Origin: Sphagnum magellanicum
Taxonomy: Eukaryota > Streptophyta > Sphagnopsida > Sphagnales > Sphagnaceae
DNA: 64,000 bases
Reading direction: 5' to 3'
NCBI GenBank assembly: GCA_021904315.1
Contig: CM038925.1
Location: 6,574,501-6,638,500 of the forward strand
Within the stretch, counting starts at the first letter, position 1. The number at the start of each line of letters is the position of its first letter. Shown here one piece after another: positions 51,521 through 63,600 of this stretch. The position numbers and the translations under genes are program-made. The notes beneath the pieces are model-generated. The model did no database searches and had not been told where the DNA came from. It saw only the letters and a list, made by a program, of their open reading frames with translations.

Positions 51521-53470
51521 CCATATGAAATCTGACCACAGGAGAGCCTATGTAGTAGGCCTCTTCTGCTCTTAAGGACTTGGGAAATGTGAAATTTGAA
51601 CTCGGAGACCTTGATGTTGTCCTGGAACAAGATATTTATAATATTTAAAAACAACCTGAATTTTTTTTCAGTTTTTAGTGTAGGGTTAATGGTTGATGGG
51701 TGGGGTGTTCCTGAAATAAGCACTTGCCTAAGGTATAGCTAAGAGGACACCCACTCTGAGGGTGTTATTTGACATAAAGTATTGACAAAACAATTTTTCA
51801 TGTGATAAGGTAGAATTGCTCATTAGCAAACATGTACTTATCATCAAACACTTTTCAATATTTTTTTCATTTCTTAACCACATTGAGTGATTTTTGTGTT
51901 GTTGGACATGCAAACTATAGGGATACAAATGTTCTTTGAGCATCAGAAGTAAGAAAACACAGGAAGAGGAGGAGTGCTAGTTTGCTTTGAAAACTAGCTC
52001 TAGACGTCTCTCTCTAGTTTCAGCCTCATATCTTCCTCATTTTGAAGCTGTTTTGAGTGATTAAAAACCTGATTAGTGCACCAACTAGAGTTTTACAAAA
52101 CATCTCTGGAGGCAAAAATGCAATGATTCAAGATTTTAAATTGAAACTTTAATTTGTTTTAATTCACTCATCACTGAGCACTGAACCTTCTTACACCAAA
52201 CATTTCATGCCTTTCCATTCTTTTATCAAATTAAGTCAATGTTGTGTCATTGAAAGTGCTAGGTGAAAAGTTATAAACATTCTTTGAGTTTTAAAAGCAA
52301 AGGATGTTATGTGTAAAAGTTTGACCTCCTTTGAATTATTAAATGTTAACTCACATGCCTATTCACACCTTACGATTGTGTACCATATGGAAAAATAAAA
52401 TAAAATAATGTCATGTGTTTCAAGAAGCGAAATGCCCATAAGAATGGGCATTTGATTTTTTTAGAATGCCCCAAAAATTTTGTGGAGGAAAAATTAAACA
52501 AAATAAACTGGCTTGCAAACACATTAAATTTCTATTCTAATGTTTAGAGTTTTTATTAATGTTGGGTTTGAGAGTAATTATAATAATTGAACAGGTAGGA
52601 ATAGTGAAAATATATGTAACATCAGTGAAGGTGCTCAAGAAAAAAGAACCTCAATTTACCACAAAAATTATGAATTTTCAAGTTTCACCCTTAAATGCCA
52701 ATGTATTTTTTTTTCAAGTTTTTTAAAAATCTCACCTGTGTATGACCAAACTCAGGGATTTGGTGCTATGTTTTCCTTCCTTTATCAACAATTCTATTGC
52801 TTACGATTTTAAATAAAATAAAATAAAATAAAACTAATAAAATGTTTGTAATTTTGATTATGATTTTTATTTGAAAAAATTAATAATCAATTTGTGCAAA
52901 CTGCTAGATGATGATTGATTGTTCTCAAATTTGTGAGAACTGGTTCAAATTATTTTTAAAAATTTGTTATTCTGCCTCAATAAACTTTTGTAAATTATTT
53001 TGTGAAAACCGAATTAGGTGGATATAAGGAAATTTTGATACCTGCCCAACATTGGTTTTTACCAATGTTATGCAAACATCAAGTTTTGAAACTTATTGCA
53101 GAATACCAATATAACATATTTTGTATAAAAATTTAACATAAGGATATGCATTGAATTTTTTTTCATATATATGTGTCAAGACAGATATGAATTCATGTTC
53201 ATCTTTCTCCTTTGACCAAATACGGATTTGCCTATGGTCAAAATCAAACTAACAAAAGGATATTTATAATGGATACATATAAAAATTTTATATTTCAAAT
53301 TTTGTTTACAATCACACAAATTTGAGCACATTAATAACTTGTGGGGGAGTTGAATCCCAGTCCTTTATAGGATCTACCCAATGTAACACAAGCTACCTAC
53401 CTCAACCACACCCCACATACACCTTATCAAAACACATAAACACCCAAACCCCACAAAACACAACTAGGAC
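51521..53470. other. AT-rich intergenic DNA
   Basis: It includes an (AAAAT)n tract near 52811-52835. There is no gene and no element boundary I can support. Confidence 0.5.
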
Positions 53471-53770
53471 ACCATCCCTATTATTGGTGAACTCCAATAG
53501 TAACTTGCAAATTCACAATGGCACAAAGATAAAAATCTTCAACAAGCTTTCAAAAGAACAAAAGAAAAAAGATTATAAGGTAAGAAAGAGGTCCTAGATC
53601 TTACCATGTAAAACCTAATCACCATCCCTATTGTTGGTGAACTCCAATAGTAACTTGCAAATTCACAATGGCACAAAGATAAAAATCTTCAGCAAGCTTT
53701 CAAAAAAACAAAAGAAAAAAGATTGTAAGGTAAGAAAGAGGTCCTATATCTTACCATGTAAAATCTAATC
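53471..53770. repeat. 150-bp tandem duplication, two nearly identical copies
   Basis: Copy 1 is 53471-53620 and copy 2 is 53621-53770, both opening ACCATCCCTATT; they differ at only a handful of bases. A third copy starts (accatct) at 53771 and breaks off. The ORF at 53322-53597 crosses the first copy and is not a gene. The array lies immediately beyond the 3' side of the hAT relic on the minus strand, so it may be element-terminal sequence. Confidence 0.85.
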
Positions 53771-53774
53771 ACCA

Positions 53775-56215
53775 TCTAGTTCCAATTGTTCAAAAAAAAT
53801 ATGTTTTCTCAAACAAGTCATAATTGTTTTTAGTTAATGAAGTTTCAACTATCATAAAATCCTTCATATCTTTATATTGTGCGCAATTCATTTGCGAATC
53901 ATCTACCCAAATTTTCACAATAGTGATAACATGGTCTAAGTTTTCCATTTGTAACGAATAGCATCGGAGAGCTATCAACACACCAATATGACTAAACATT
54001 CATTCAGTTTCAATCTATGATCCTAGAATTCCAAAGATCTACTTGGCAAGGAAGCCAACATTTGGGAATGAAGTCTCATGAAGGTGCCACCAAGCAAGGG
54101 AATCAGCACATGCAGTTGGAACTATAAACAACCTCTTGAATAAAAATAGTTCCCCTACAATAAGAGCACAAGAAGACTCCTCAATAAAAGCACCAACACA
54201 AAAGATGTTATTGTCTTCTTTTTCAACAATAACTATTCCAACATATGATCCACCAACTTGGGTTGCAAATGCTTGGTTAATATTGTTTAATACATCAAAA
54301 ATGGTCATCATTAAAAGAATTACCACTTTTGCATCGTACTCAATAACAAGATGGATAACATCCCCCCTTCCCACATAATTTTCCAAAACCCACAAAGACT
54401 TGAAACGAGGATCAAACATAAAGGCAAGCATGTTGTGAACTTGATGTGAATCATAAGCTATTAAGAAACAAAGCCAAAGTTCAATCACCTTAACAATTTG
54501 AACTTGCATGGTTTTTTGAAAGATGAACACCTTGGAATCAAATGGGTCAAGAACATTAGTCACATCAACAACCCATCCCATCTCAATGTCCATAGTTTGT
54601 GTTAAGTTAATACATGTAATCAAAACATCAGATAGGAACCATTGACCTTGAAATCAATTCATCACACAAGTAATGACAACATGATTCAAAACACAGGTGA
54701 ATGCTTTTGCAATTGCCCATACCTTAGCCTTAGGAACCCTTTATTGTAATGCCATTGTTCGTTGTTGCCCATAACACAAAATTATAGTTTTTTGAACTGT
54801 AATGTTTCGTCAAACATTATCAGTTTCCTTGCAAATCTCATTTTCTTTGGTGTTTGGAGTTTATGGAGCCACAAACCATTCTCCACACATGCCTTTTCCC
54901 ACTTTTGCCTCCCTTTACCTAAACTTTTTGTCCATGTGAACATCTCCTAAACACTACCTTGGGTAGCCTTCACACTAACATGCTTTAAATCATTAATCAC
55001 CTTTTCATCATTTATAGCATATTGGCATGCCTTAGACATAATGTTACTAAAACTTGTGCCTTCATAAACCTTTTAACGTTTCAAAAGCTAACAATCAACA
55101 ACAGAATGTAATGTTGCTACCATTGATGTCAAGTTGCTACCTTCATCTTTCACAAAGGTGATCACATGATGCGTCAATTTTCAAATCATACTTTCCAAGC
55201 AAAAATTCCAATTGTCCAACCATGGAAACCTTAATGGTATCATGCACCTCAAATAATCCAACTATAGCATGCATAAGAATCTAAGAATCACTCAAGTAGT
55301 TTATAACCAAAGCAAATGTATCTACACTACCTTTGGAAATCTAAAAATCAAAACTAACAAACACAATTGCTGCAAATTTGAGGTAAAGAAGCACATGCAA
55401 GTTCATTGTTTTTTGGACCAGTTCAAATAAAACTTCTTCAATTAAATCAAAGTGAGAAGGAAAAATTACATGAGGACATTATCGTAATACTAACCTTCAT
55501 AACCAAACATTTTCACAATTTGAAAGGGCCATGTACCCTTTGCAAATGTACAGAACCAAATCTTCAAAAACTATTGTTGTGCTTCATCTAGTTTTATTAT
55601 AAAGATTGGTTGTGCACCAAAAAACATTATAATTGCACACACAAAAGGCCCACACCTCTTCTTGTTTGGTTACCAATTGTGACTTGTTTCCATGACAAAA
55701 TTTTCAACAACAATCCATACTCTCCATTGAGCAACCAACCTAGGATGTGTAGAGTCAACATGAAATCTCATGAGTGTAATCCCCAAATTAGTCTTGTTGT
55801 ATTTCATTAGAGCTTTTTTTAGGGTAGATGTTGGGAACAAAGAATTACCATATGTTTGTTCTATTCCACATATTATACACCCCAACATTTGCGGATTCAC
55901 AACATCCATAAGTAAGTTTGTCATTGATAATAAAGAAAACCCAACAAATAGAGTTCTAGTTATGTGGTTTCCAAGCTGCAATTTGAGCTTGTATACTTGC
56001 AAGTTGCATAACCTCAATAGAAACAAAGCCAATCCTAGTGTGTACATGTACACTTTTGACATTTGACAAACTTGTTGCAATTGCAACACTTAATGCAAAA
56101 ACACTAGAAGTTAGATTTGTGTGTTGATCCTCTTCAACCTCACTGGCATATTCATGTAGGTGCACATCATTGTTAGTCATCATTGTTGGTTGTTCAAAAT
56201 TAACCAAAAACTCAA
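53775..56215 (-). pseudogene. hAT-family transposase relic with N-terminal BED-like finger
   Basis: Minus-strand frames joined over frameshifts follow the usual hAT order. An N-terminal block at about 56090-55700 has CxxC (CIICG), then STLKKALMKYN and LMRFHVDSTHPRLVAQ, like a BED zinc finger. A middle block at about 55210-54780 reads FVKDEGSNLTSMVATLH, SKACQYAINDEKV, TWTKSLGKGRQKWEKAC and RFARKLIMFDETLQFK. Then the 194-codon open frame 54623-54039 has HNMLAFMFDPRFKSLWVLE, CADSLAWWHLHETSFPNVGF and LAKQIFGI. It finishes at 53999-53790 with FSHIGVLIALRCYSLQMENL. The DPRFKSL and WW-H-FP-(V)GFLA-QI blocks are classic hAT C-terminal dimerisation-region motifs. Several stops and frameshifts leave it non-functional. 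An 8-bp target duplication was not located. Confidence 0.7.
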
Positions 56216-57330
56216 ATGCAAACTAATTGCTACTAAAAAAAAATGTATCCAAAAGCAAATGAAATGGAGTTTCATTGAAGCCTCAACAAGAGCAGCAACA
56301 ACACCTCTTGTTGTTGTTATTCTTGTTGCAACCTCTTGAAGCCAAAACTTGTGCAATACTTAAACCTGGGGGGGGGGGTACACTAGTAAAAAATAAATAA
56401 AAATACATGAGTAAAAATATGGGGTGCAATATATTGGTTGTTGGGTAAAAATTATATGTTAATTAATTTTAAAATAAGGTACATTTCATTCAAATAATCA
56501 ATTTAATTATAATATAAACTATGTAATAATTTAAAATAATGAACTATAATTAATATAAGGTGACTTTAATATTTATATATTAAAAATTAAATGATAAGAG
56601 GGTGATAAAAATAAGTTGAACAATTATCTAATACCCCCTAAAAATGGTCATTCGGCGCACATAGATCCCAAACTTTGCATAAGTGTCCCCTAGGACTTAA
56701 GCTCCCATAATCAAAACAACTCAATCAAGAAAGACAACTTGAGGAAATAAACAATGTGCAATGTACTAAAACAAAAGTGTTCATTCTTGTGACAAAGAAA
56801 AAAGTAGATCAAAATTCATATTTCTATGCAGAGAGATGAAAAAGACATGGAGACCCTCAAACTACCCTAATGCAATGTTTCATATCAAGCCCCTTAAACC
56901 CTAATTTTAAATATATATTTTGCATATGCATATCCGGCAACTATAATTTGTCTACCAGATATGAATAACATGAACATTCATATCCGGACTTGAACTACCC
57001 ATAACATACAAATATAGATAGCTGTGTAGATAGCAAGCTTGTTGACATACGGATATACATAGCTGTCAGTTGTTGGTTGAAAGAACATCCACCCAATACC
57101 CATAACACAGGAAATAAAAAATTGACACAATTTCAGGATATGTGTGCTTCCATATCCGGATAATTGCACTTATCCGAACAACACTGGTTTTTACCATAGA
57201 ACCTGGGCACGTGCTGGTTCACCCAAGGCTGAAGATTATAGTTGGAGACCCTGCCCACAATATATTGCTAGTGTGTCAGCTTGTGGACAATCTACAAAGA
57301 GCTGCGGACTTAGTGACTGATGGATCAATT
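56216..57330. other. AT-rich intergenic DNA
   Basis: It contains a run of about 11 G near 56368 and short ORFs without motifs. 'catatccgga' words recur near 56928, 56978 and 57151. A family-B terminus in the reverse sense (GTGCTGGTTCACCC) lies near 57211. No gene supported. Confidence 0.4.
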
Positions 57331-57422
57331 TCACAAGATGCTCAAACTATTTGATATTGGCCAAGAGGTTCAAACTCACAAGATGCTCAAACTATTTGAT
57401 ATTGGCCGAGAGGTTCAAACTC
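57331..57422 (+). repeat. 45-bp tandem duplication encoding a 15-residue repeat in an ORF
   Basis: 'tcacaagatgctcaaactat' begins at 57331 and again at 57376, with one difference over the 45-bp unit (ccaagagg/ccgagagg). In the frame 57320-57502 it reads HKMLKLFDIG(Q/R)EVQT twice. Because the period is divisible by 3 the frame stays open, but no upstream or downstream coding context supports a gene. Confidence 0.8.
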
Positions 57423-57496
57423 ATAAGGTAAAGCCCCTCGCCCCCCTCTTTCGTTTAGTTGCTTGTAATGGACATAAAAGTTGGCTGGAGTGGTTT

Positions 57497-57655
57497 GAGT
57501 GAACGAGCACCCATGAGGAATGGATGTTAGCTGGAGAAATAACACTTTTTAGTTGGGTTCCAAGGTAATCACAATGTCAAATTTGTTGGGTTTCATCCAC
57601 AACTGAGTCATTGTAGCTCCAAAGGGGATGGGTGCACTAGTGGTGTGGGTGTGAG
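57497..57655. mobile_element. Probable inverted-repeat element, family B
   Basis: The left end AGTGAACGAGCACCCAT matches the family-B terminus. The right end, reverse-complemented, contains CACACCCACACCACTAGTGCACCCATC, whose AGTGCACC part recurs in the element at 28784. The termini are diverged and the target site is unclear. Confidence 0.4.
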
Positions 57656-57684
57656 ACACTTGGGCCCATTGATTATTATTTTTT

Positions 57685-58195
57685 GTGGTAATTTTTTGTG
57701 ATTTTGTGAAAAAAAATTTGGAAAATGAGAATTCTTTTGCAAATTCCTTGTTTCAAAAAGGAAAGTATTTGTCAAGAGAAATAGCTTTTTATGTAAGAAA
57801 TCATCACAATTACCTACAATATGAAATGTTACTTAAGAATTTCTGCAAACATGTTTTTGTGAAAAACATAGACAAGAAAAACAGGCACTGGACAGTGCTC
57901 GATGGGGGCGCCTCCCGCCTGCAAGCTGCTGGGGGGAGGAGCACGTGTGCACGCCCAAGCAGCTTACAGCAGACGTAACTACAATAATATAATAGCGTAA
58001 AGAACTAGGAACACAGCCGTTGCACGCCAGACACTTGGAGCTTCATCCTCAGAAAGGAAGAGACGTATTCATGGCAACCCTTAATGCTTTTTTGCTGTAC
58101 TAAAGGTTGCGACTACTATATAAACACGTACACGATCAAGTGGCCCGCCAGTGAGTGCTTAACTTAAATTAAATTGTGTTATATTAAACTTAGGT
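57685..58195 (+). other. ORF and promoter-like fragment of unknown nature
   Basis: A 97-codon frame (57685-57978) runs from AT-rich into a GC-rich end (GGGGGCGCCTCCCGCC near 57904), a sudden change in composition. A TATATAAAC box lies near 58117, with ACGT-containing words next to it, but I find no coding exon downstream. It may be a decayed or partial gene copy. Confidence 0.25.
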
Positions 58196-58199
58196 CATG

Positions 58200-59995
58200 A
58201 TGGCAGCAACCTAATGGAAAGAGACCCCTAGAAAGTTGTTGGAGTGTTATCAATCCAGACTTGTTACCTTAATTAAATGCGCCAGGGTAGACCGCCTATG
58301 ACCGAAGAATTTGGCAGATCTTTCTCAATTCTTCTCCATTTTGAGTGATTTAAAATGTTATAAGAGCACCTTCTCAAGCTCTACAGATCATCTTTGAAAT
58401 GCAAAACCAAAGGACCACCCAAAAAGAAAAAACGTTTTTTCGGATTGCAAAACGCAGCTTTTTTTTTCATTTTGATTTCTCCTGCTTCCAAACCTCATAG
58501 CTTTTTTATTTCTTATTCATTTTAAACGATTTAAAGTGCTTCAGGAGCATCACCTGAAGTTCTACAAATCATCTTTAAACTCTAACAGCAACAGAGCAAC
58601 ATAAACGAAAATTTTGGAGTGTTCGAGAACTGGCCCTTGTAATGTTCAATAATTTGTTGTTTTGAGTTCTTGACCCTTTTACTTTTGGGGGCTGTAATTT
58701 TCTCATTTCTAATCCATTTTCGACGATTGTTGGTGTGTCAGATGCATCAAGAGGAGGAGTTCAAGTTTTATTTGAACACCACAAACAACAAAGCCCTCCC
58801 CTTGAATCCAGCCTCCCTTGAACATTTATGTTCAGTTACCAGCTTGTCTACCCTACAAGCTTAGTTTATGCTCAGAGCAACCTAATGGAAGGCTGAAGTG
58901 TTCTTGACCAGACTCATTAACCTAATTAAATGCACTAAAATTAGCTTAGCTTGTGACCACAACAACCTAATAGCCTCCCCTTTCTTGAGTTGATATGCTT
59001 CAAGCGACTGGTGAAGGTTTCCATACTTAGTAGTTCCTTGCCTCCTTGTGGCCCGCCTCTATTGGGCTGTTTGCTTGCCTGGACTTTGGTCTTTACCCTT
59101 TGTTTTTTTTTCTCTACCTTTCTTGTGTGCTTTCTTTTATAAAGTTTGGCAGGGTTTTTTAGGAAGCTGGATAAGAAATGAGTTATAACCAATGTTGGGT
59201 GCTTTTCACTTTTTATAGGAGAATCATTCGATTTGATTTTGATTTAGAAAACATAATTTAATAGTTGATTTCATTCTTTTGAATTTTTTTAAACTTTAGA
59301 GGATCAGTCATGGTTTCAGTTTTTTTTATATATAATTCCTCCAGTACTTTTTTAATTAGTTTTTGCTAATATGAAAATCATCAGTTTGTAAAGGTGATTT
59401 TTCACAACTGAATATATAAAAAAATTCTAAAAAAGTTGATTTTTAAAGTTTTATTTTTCAATAAAAATGAATTGGACCTAATGGGGATCCAATGAAAAAT
59501 TCAATCGATGAATTCATTAAAATTCCAATGAAATCATATGACGTACGTGGACACGTTTTGTTTTGTTGTAGTGATTTTCGATTTTTTGACCCCTTGAAAA
59601 CAAAGCATCATAATTTTCTTATTTTTATTCATTTTTGACAATTTTTAATACCTTAGGTGTGTGTCAAGATGGGAGCTTTCATTTTTCTTTGGACACCATA
59701 AACAAAGAATCTCTATCTTGAGATTCGATCTCAAAGAAAACGTATGAGATCCACTGATAATGACAAGATTCAAGATGATAACTGTCCTGAAAACCAGGAC
59801 AATTTCTGACCCAATCGCCATGCAGTAGTTATGATCACAACAACCTAATAGAAAGAGACCCAAAGAGAGCTGGTTGAGTTTGTCGATCAGACTGGTTAAC
59901 TTAGTTAATCGGGTTATGATCACATCAACCTAAGGGAAAGAGTCCTCTAGAAAACTGGGTTAGTCTTATCGATCAGAATCGTTATGGTAGTTCAA
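58200..59995. repeat. Dispersed and tandem about 85-bp repeats ('acaacaacctaatagaaagagac')
   Basis: Copies or part copies start near 58200, 58874, 58953, 59831 and 59916; the last two are directly adjacent with an 85-base period. Each has 'caacctaat-g-aaag' and most continue to 'ga(t/c)cagactc/gg-ttaac-ta(a)tta'. The family-A element at 58284-58854 lies between the first and second copies. A fragment of a further family-A-like sequence lies at about 59575-59745. Confidence 0.65.
58284..58854. mobile_element. Terminal-inverted-repeat element, family A, copy 2 (571 bp)
   Basis: It begins AGGGTAGACCGCCTATGACC and ends ACCAGCTTGTCTACCCT, inverted termini with AGGGTAGAC shared. The interior is the reverse complement of 26941-27551 over nearly its full length, with moderate divergence. 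It contains no transposase. It lies about 1.8 kb upstream of the dioxygenase gene. Confidence 0.75.
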
Positions 59996-60590
59996 GCTCC
60001 TGCAATATAATTAGGGATTATGACGAGCGGGCAAACTCGTCGTAATTTGCAGCATTGCGCGGCCGGCATGAGCCAGGACCTGAATTAGATATCTAGATTC
60101 TAGTCCATCCCCCTGATCAGAATGAGTGTACTGAAAAAAGTTTTGAACTCTGATGAAAAAGAAAGAAAGAAATGAAGGAGCACTCTTCTTCGTGTAAGGG
60201 AAGGAAGGAAGGAACTAAGTACGTTAGATAGCTAGCTAGCTAGCTTGCCGAAAAGAAGGAATCGTGCGAGCGACGTCTCCATGGAAAAAGAAGAAGGCAA
60301 CTTTTATCGCAATGTTTGCTTCCCATTGACAACCTGAAAACTATTCCGAACCATTGAAGAAGAAAGATTCGTTTACCATGCTGAGTGTAGTTTTCTCATA
60401 GCTCAGAAATTAACGGCTCCCCAGGCTGTGGGAGCCACACATGACACAAGGACAAAAAAAATAAATAACTAGCTTCTCATGCTTCAGTGTTGCTACTGTG
60501 CGTATCTTGAGGAGGGGTGATGGATTCCACAACATCTGAGACTTGCCAGCAGCAAGCAGGTTTGGCGTGAGCCTCCAGAGATTGGATGAA
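59996..60590. other. Upstream region of the dioxygenase gene
   Basis: This region is less AT-rich than the rest. It holds a small hairpin (attatgacgag/ctcgtcgtaat, about 60014-60044), GAAA/GGAA microsatellites near 60165-60215 and a (AGCT)n tract at about 60228-60244. No ORF with coding character was seen. It is likely promoter-proximal DNA. Confidence 0.45.
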
Positions 60591-60593
60591 GAC

Positions 60594-60600
60594 TTATATA
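60594..60600 (+). promoter_or_regulatory. TATA box of the dioxygenase gene
   Basis: TTATATA lies 64 bases before the ATG at 60664, followed by GGGAAAG. This predicts transcription start about 30 bases downstream and a leader of only 30-40 bases. The call is by position and motif. Confidence 0.6.
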
Positions 60601-60663
60601 GGGAAAGAAACTGGCTTCAAAGCTATTTGGGCAGCTTCTTATTCAATTCATAACTAGTTCTTG

Positions 60664-63600
60664 ATGGTAGTTGCTGCTGCTCCAGCAGGCTCGATGTCGA
60701 CTCTCATGCTACGTACTAGTACTCTCTCGCTGAATCCCAGCTGCTACTATAACCATCACTCATGGCAAGGAAGGGAAAAACAAGGTCACCCTTCGAGAAT
60801 TGCCATGATTGTAATGGCGAAGAATCGGGGGCCGGCCGTAGAGATTGGAAAGTCAGCAGCAGCAAATGTCCCAATTTGCAAGACTGCAACGCCGTCTGGT
60901 ACTAGTCGTGATATTGAAGAACCTGCTGCTGCAAGCTCTATTGCTGCCACCAAGTTGTTAGCTAAGAACCTGCAGCAGCACCAGCACCAGCAAGCCATGA
61001 ACAGTAGCAGTAATAGTAGTAGTAGCAGCAGCAGAAGCACCACGAACAACAAAAACAACCACAGTACTACTACGTCAACGAGGCCGCAGCAGCTGCAAAA
61101 GACAGCTACAAATATTCGTCCCTCACCGGCAGCTGCATGGGCATGTGATTCTTTGGAGAGAGCCCTTGTGAAGATTTTCTCAGGCTCCGATATCGGCGGC
61201 GCCGCACATAATGATCATGATCGGAAGCATAACTCCAATTTCTTCTTGAATGGCTACTTCGAACCCGTGGCTCATGAGACCAGCCCCGTTTCCAATCTTC
61301 CAGTCTCTGGATCAATCCCTGTGAGTCTGGTCCATAAGATTGAGCAGACATATTATTGCAGAATTAATGTGTGGACAATTATATAGTGTCAGGTTCGTTT
61401 TGCTAATCCCACTGCTGCTTCGCTGATTACATACAACAGCGCATGCATGCATAAGAGATCAAACGAGATTGAATTATATGAAGAATAGCTAGCTAGCTAC
61501 TCGTGTACTCATGCATGCATGATCAGCACGATCACAATTCCGGTTATAGACCATTATAACTGTTCCTGCTGCAGGCATCTCCAGGACATCATGATTCTTC
61601 TTCTTCTTCTTCTTCTTCTTCTTCAGACGATGGCATGCAGATGCCATCAAAACTGCAATCTACATGATCATATAGAATCTCAGCTATCGATCTTACAGTC
61701 TGTTTCTTGAACTGTGACAGAAGTGTTTGAACGGGCAGTTTATGCAAGTGGTGCCAAATCCAAGATTCAGTCCAGTTGCCGACTATCATTGGTACTACAT
61801 ACTTCCGTAGAACACTGCTTCAAATCTTTCAGTGCATTTTTTTTTTTTGTATGAAAATTTTACTCTGGAGTCTAGATCCTTAACTGTTTCCGGGAAGAGC
61901 AATGATCACCTGCATGTGTATGACAATTTCTAATTTCTCGAGAGAGCTGATATTGATGTACATGTCTTCATCTCTCATGAATGTCTAATTGATCTTGCTC
62001 ATGTGCAGGTTTGATGGAGATGGGTATGACCATTTATACCTTGGCAACTTATTCTTCTTCCAATTTGACATGTTACCAATTACAATAATTTACAGTCAAA
62101 TCCTCTCTAGAACCCACCTGCATGAGACTCTGCCCCTGAGACACACTTCAATTCTTCATGCCCATTTCCAAGACCATACATGTTTGAACATGTGCGGAAA
62201 GTTGGGGTTTCAGTTGTTTTGAAGAAGTTTTTCCTGTTTGTTTTTCCCTTTTCAAGTGTAGAGAGAAAGATTCCTGTTTCTTAGGTGGCTCTGCATGCCC
62301 ATATAGGGAAGAGACTAGTACACATTTGTGTAGGATTTGGGCATAGAATTTTGGCTCCAACTACTTGATCCAATTTGTGTGAGTTACAATATTCTGGAGT
62401 AGTATATAATGTGTGCATATGATGTATCCTGGGCATGTTCCATAGAAGTGCACATCCATCTACATGAGAAGATCTCTAGATGATCTAGTACTTGGGGAAG
62501 TTTTTTTGTTTGAAGATTGAACCAATCTGCCATAACTTGGGTATGGCAGAGTCACTATGCCATGAGCTGCTTGGTTTAACCCTTTTAGTACAGAGATGAA
62601 TCCTGTTTGTTTTGCCCATTTTTTTGTAGAAATCAGTTGCAGATAACTTGCTTAAAAGGACTTCTGGTGATCTGATTTACATGAATTTTCTTGTATTCTT
62701 TCAGAGATTTGACAGTCCTGAAAAGAATTGATTGACAAGAACAAAAGTGTCTAATTTTTATATTATTGCAGGGTTCTTCATGGTTTGAACATCAAGAATG
62801 GGAAGGCCACTTACATGGCAAGGTTTGTAAGAACCTCCAAATTGCAACAAGAGGAGTACTATGGTGCAGCAAAGTTCCTCAAGGCAAGTCAATTTATAAG
62901 AACTTTGGTACACATGTTTGTCAATTCCCCCAGGACTGGTTAGTTTTCTCTCTGTGGCAAGATCTGTAGCAACATTAATCTTGATGATGACGAATTCTTG
63001 GCTAAATAAATATGCTGAATTTCAAGGTCCCAACATCAAGCAACCCTGGTTGAAGCTTGATGTGATGTGCAGAGCTCTCAAGGGTTACAAGCCCAAGTAT
63101 GAAATGGATTTAAATTCAGATTTAAACCATACTGAACTTGTTTTAAAATTGCTAAAAATTCAAGGAAATTTTTTGCCCAAGTGTAATCAAATAATTTTAC
63201 ATGTTTAGTTTGTCCATTATTGAATCCTATTTTTTTGGAATACTTCGCTTAAAGTTTGCAACCCTGGATCAATATGTGATGCATATGAGCTTGCTGCTAG
63301 TTCCGATTTAACTAGGTTGCAAATTATGGAGTAAAATCAAAAGCTGGTGCTCCTTGTGGAAAATCTATTTTACAGATTGGAGATATGGTCGGTATCAAGG
63401 GCATCCTTTTCTTCTTACTTCACCTTCTCCGAATCAAGTTAGGTGTGCTTGACATCTCACATGGCGTCGGAACAGGTACAAATTCTTCCAAGGTCTCATA
63501 TGCTGCAAGGTCATGAGATCTTGCAAACCCATCAAGTTCAACAATACCTCCAGATCAATTATGTGTAGAGCTGCTCTTGTGAGTGAATGCATGGTCTGAT

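Noticed and set aside
60786-61058. Minus-strand ORF with a poly-Leu run opposite the dioxygenase exon 1
   Set aside because: It is the complement of the CAG/AGT repeats coding Gln and Ser on the plus strand; the plus strand has clear family homology.
62918-63208. 96-codon plus-strand ORF between dioxygenase exons
   Set aside because: It lies in intron 4. The family alignment runs directly from AAKFLK (to 62883) to IGDM (from 63376) and leaves no room for it.
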